Source: Gammaproteobacteria bacterium
Lineage (GTDB): Bacteria > Pseudomonadota > Gammaproteobacteria > UWMA-0217
Reading direction: 5' to 3'
NCBI GenBank assembly: GCA_011330835.1
Contig: DRPO01000045.1
Location: 1-14,289 of the forward strand
DNA: 14,289 nt
Under the pieces are notes generated by a model. It did not search any database, was not told the origin of the DNA, and saw nothing but the letters and a program-made list of their open reading frames with translations. The position numbers and the translations under genes are program-made. Below are positions 13,289 to 14,289 of the stretch, in pieces; within the stretch, counting starts at the first letter, position 1, and every line of letters begins with the position of its first letter.

Positions 13289-14041
13289 TTGTCTGCAAAC
13301 GATACACACCCGCAAAGATCCATCCGAATCGTGCTGGTGAACACCTCCCACCCGGGGAATATCGGCGCCGCCGCGCGAGCGATGAAGACCATGGAGCTGT
13401 CCGAGCTCTATCTGGTCAACCCGAAATCGTTCCCGAGCGTCGAGGCCACCGCGCGCGCATCGAGCGCCGCCGACCTGCTGGCCAACGCGGTGGTGGTCGA
13501 TTCGTTGCCCCGCGCCATCGAGGATTGCGTCGCGGTCTTCGGGGCCAGCGCGCGACTGCGCTCGAAACGCTGGCCGATTCTGCCGCCCCGCGAGGCGGCG
13601 CGGGAGATGACCGAACAGGCTGTTCACGGGCCGGTGGCCTGCGTCTTCGGCTCGGAGCAATCGGGCCTGAGCAACGAGGAGCTGGGCTACTGCCAACAGT
13701 TGATCCATATTCCGGTCAATCCCGAATACGGCTCGCTGAACCTGTCTCAGGCGGTCCAGATCATCGCCTACGAACTGCATTGCCTGGTCGCGCCGGATGT
13801 TCCCGAGGTTCCGCTCAAACCCGGAGAAGGCCCCGCCCCGGCCGGGGAAATCGAACATTTCTACCGACACCTGGAGCAAACGCTGACGCGAATCGATTTC
13901 CTCAATCCGGAAAATCCCGGCCACGTGATGTCGCGACTGCGCCGGCTGTTCGGACGCGCGCGGCTCAGCAAGGTCGAGACGCGCATTCTGCGAGGGATCC
14001 TCACCGCCGTCGATAACGCGACGCAAAAGCCTGAGGGATAA
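13289..14041 (+). CDS. trmJ: tRNA (cytidine/uridine-2'-O)-methyltransferase TrmJ
   Basis: The 250-aa SPOUT-class enzyme uses S-adenosylmethionine to 2'-O-methylate position 32 of the tRNA anticodon loop. SpoU motifs run in order: VLVNTSHPGNIGAAARAMK (15-33), VFGSEQSGL (119-127) and IPVNPEYGSLNLSQAV (141-156), which form the knotted cofactor site. The C-terminal part (about 185-245, FYRHLEQTL, then FGRARLSKVETRILRGIL) is the usual TrmJ helical extension; E. coli TrmJ is 246 aa. The start is TTG at 13289-13291; no ATG lies in frame ahead of motif 1 and the only in-frame GTGs cut into it. The iscR gene that follows in E. coli is not seen here; a repeat follows instead. Confidence 0.95.
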   Translation: MSANDTHPQRSIRIVLVNTSHPGNIGAAARAMKTMELSELYLVNPKSFPSVEATARASSAADLLANAVVVDSLPRAIEDCVAVFGASARLRSKRWPILPPREAAREMTEQAVHGPVACVFGSEQSGLSNEELGYCQQLIHIPVNPEYGSLNLSQAVQIIAYELHCLVAPDVPEVPLKPGEGPAPAGEIEHFYRHLEQTLTRIDFLNPENPGHVMSRLRRLFGRARLSKVETRILRGILTAVDNATQKPEG

Positions 14042-14058
14042 CGGTTTGTTACCTCGGT

Positions 14059-14150
14059 TATACCTCTTGCGTTCAAGAATACCCCATTCAGGGCGCGTAG
14101 GTTTTCGTCGAGAGCAAGGCGTAAAAACGCAGGCATAGTGGCGCTGTCAA
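14059..14150. repeat. MITE-like hairpin element, copy 4 (truncated)
   Basis: The left arm and left interior match copies 1-3 (CAAGAATACCCCATTCAGGG, then the TTTTCGTCGAGAGCAAGGCG segment). Similarity stops near 14145-14150, where the other copies continue CTACGTCAAGTTTTT. No right arm follows before the window end. The copy starts 18 bp after the trmJ stop. Confidence 0.8.
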
Positions 14151-14265
14151 TAGTTGCGAAAATACCCGCACCCCGTATCCCGAGATGAAGCGCGTCGCAA
14201 TGCCACCAGCCAGGCTTGTGGGGAGGATTGCGGTGGGCGTTTCACTCCCTCACCGAGCCCCCTCC

Positions 14266-14289
14266 GTCATTCCCGCGAAAGCGGGAATC
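14266..14289. repeat. dRS3-like palindrome at the window edge
   Basis: ATTCCCGCGAAAGCGGGAAT at 14269-14288 fits ATTCCC-N8-GGGAAT and is preceded by GTC as in the unit at 5715. The window ends here, so a partner unit may lie outside. The 115 bp before it (14151-14265) hold no gene or repeat that I recognise. Confidence 0.75.

Noticed and set aside
13194..13307. N-terminal extension of suhB to an ATG at 13307
   Set aside because: It would overlap the trmJ start and adds residues unlike SuhB; the ATG at 13193 matches the family length.

Overview
This window reads as a chromosomal segment of a GC-rich gammaproteobacterium. It is packed with housekeeping genes, plus a partial type II secretion locus and several families of short dispersed palindromic repeats. 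Two gene pairs point to Gammaproteobacteria: divergent rpiA/ilvA, an arrangement known from Pseudomonas, and divergent suhB/trmJ, an arrangement known from E. coli. The heavy load of hairpin repeats would fit an environmental lineage such as the Competibacteraceae, but that is only a guess. I see no CRISPR array, tRNA, rRNA, phage or transposase gene.

Layout. Bases 1-102 hold a strong bidirectional terminator. rpiA (-) and ilvA (+) diverge from a 238-bp spacer that is mostly one copy of a roughly 165-bp hairpin element (MITE-like). ilvA converges on can (beta-carbonic anhydrase, -) with a 22-bp tail overlap. Two more element copies lie head to tail upstream of can and share their TATA ends. 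The second of them runs into the 3' end of a cupin gene and supplies its last 23-24 codons. The cupin gene, a 101-aa membrane protein gene and wecB form a tightly coupled minus-strand operon (wecB first, both junctions ATGA overlaps). A 406-bp intergenic stretch of mixed hairpin repeats follows. Next comes the minus-strand block gspC-gspD-gspE-gspF, without gspG or later genes downstream. A small lipoprotein gene (+) is bracketed by two inverted pairs of GTCATCCCGGC-type palindromes. suhB (-) and trmJ (+) diverge, and the window ends in a truncated fourth element copy, about 110 bp of unrecognised sequence, and one ATTCCC-N8-GGGAAT palindrome.

Function. rpiA serves the pentose phosphate pathway, ilvA isoleucine synthesis, can CO2/bicarbonate supply, and wecB the ManNAc branch of surface polysaccharide precursors. 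gspCDEF encode the inner-membrane linker, outer-membrane secretin, ATPase and polytopic platform protein of a type II secretion system whose pseudopilins and GspL/M must be encoded elsewhere, if present. trmJ modifies tRNA position 32, and suhB is an inositol-phosphatase family protein.

The most unusual content is the hairpin element. Its two terminal arms vary together within each copy. Copies sit in or near regulatory spacers, one extends a protein at its C terminus, and another creates a false N-terminal extension of rpiA. I found no clear new multi-gene system.
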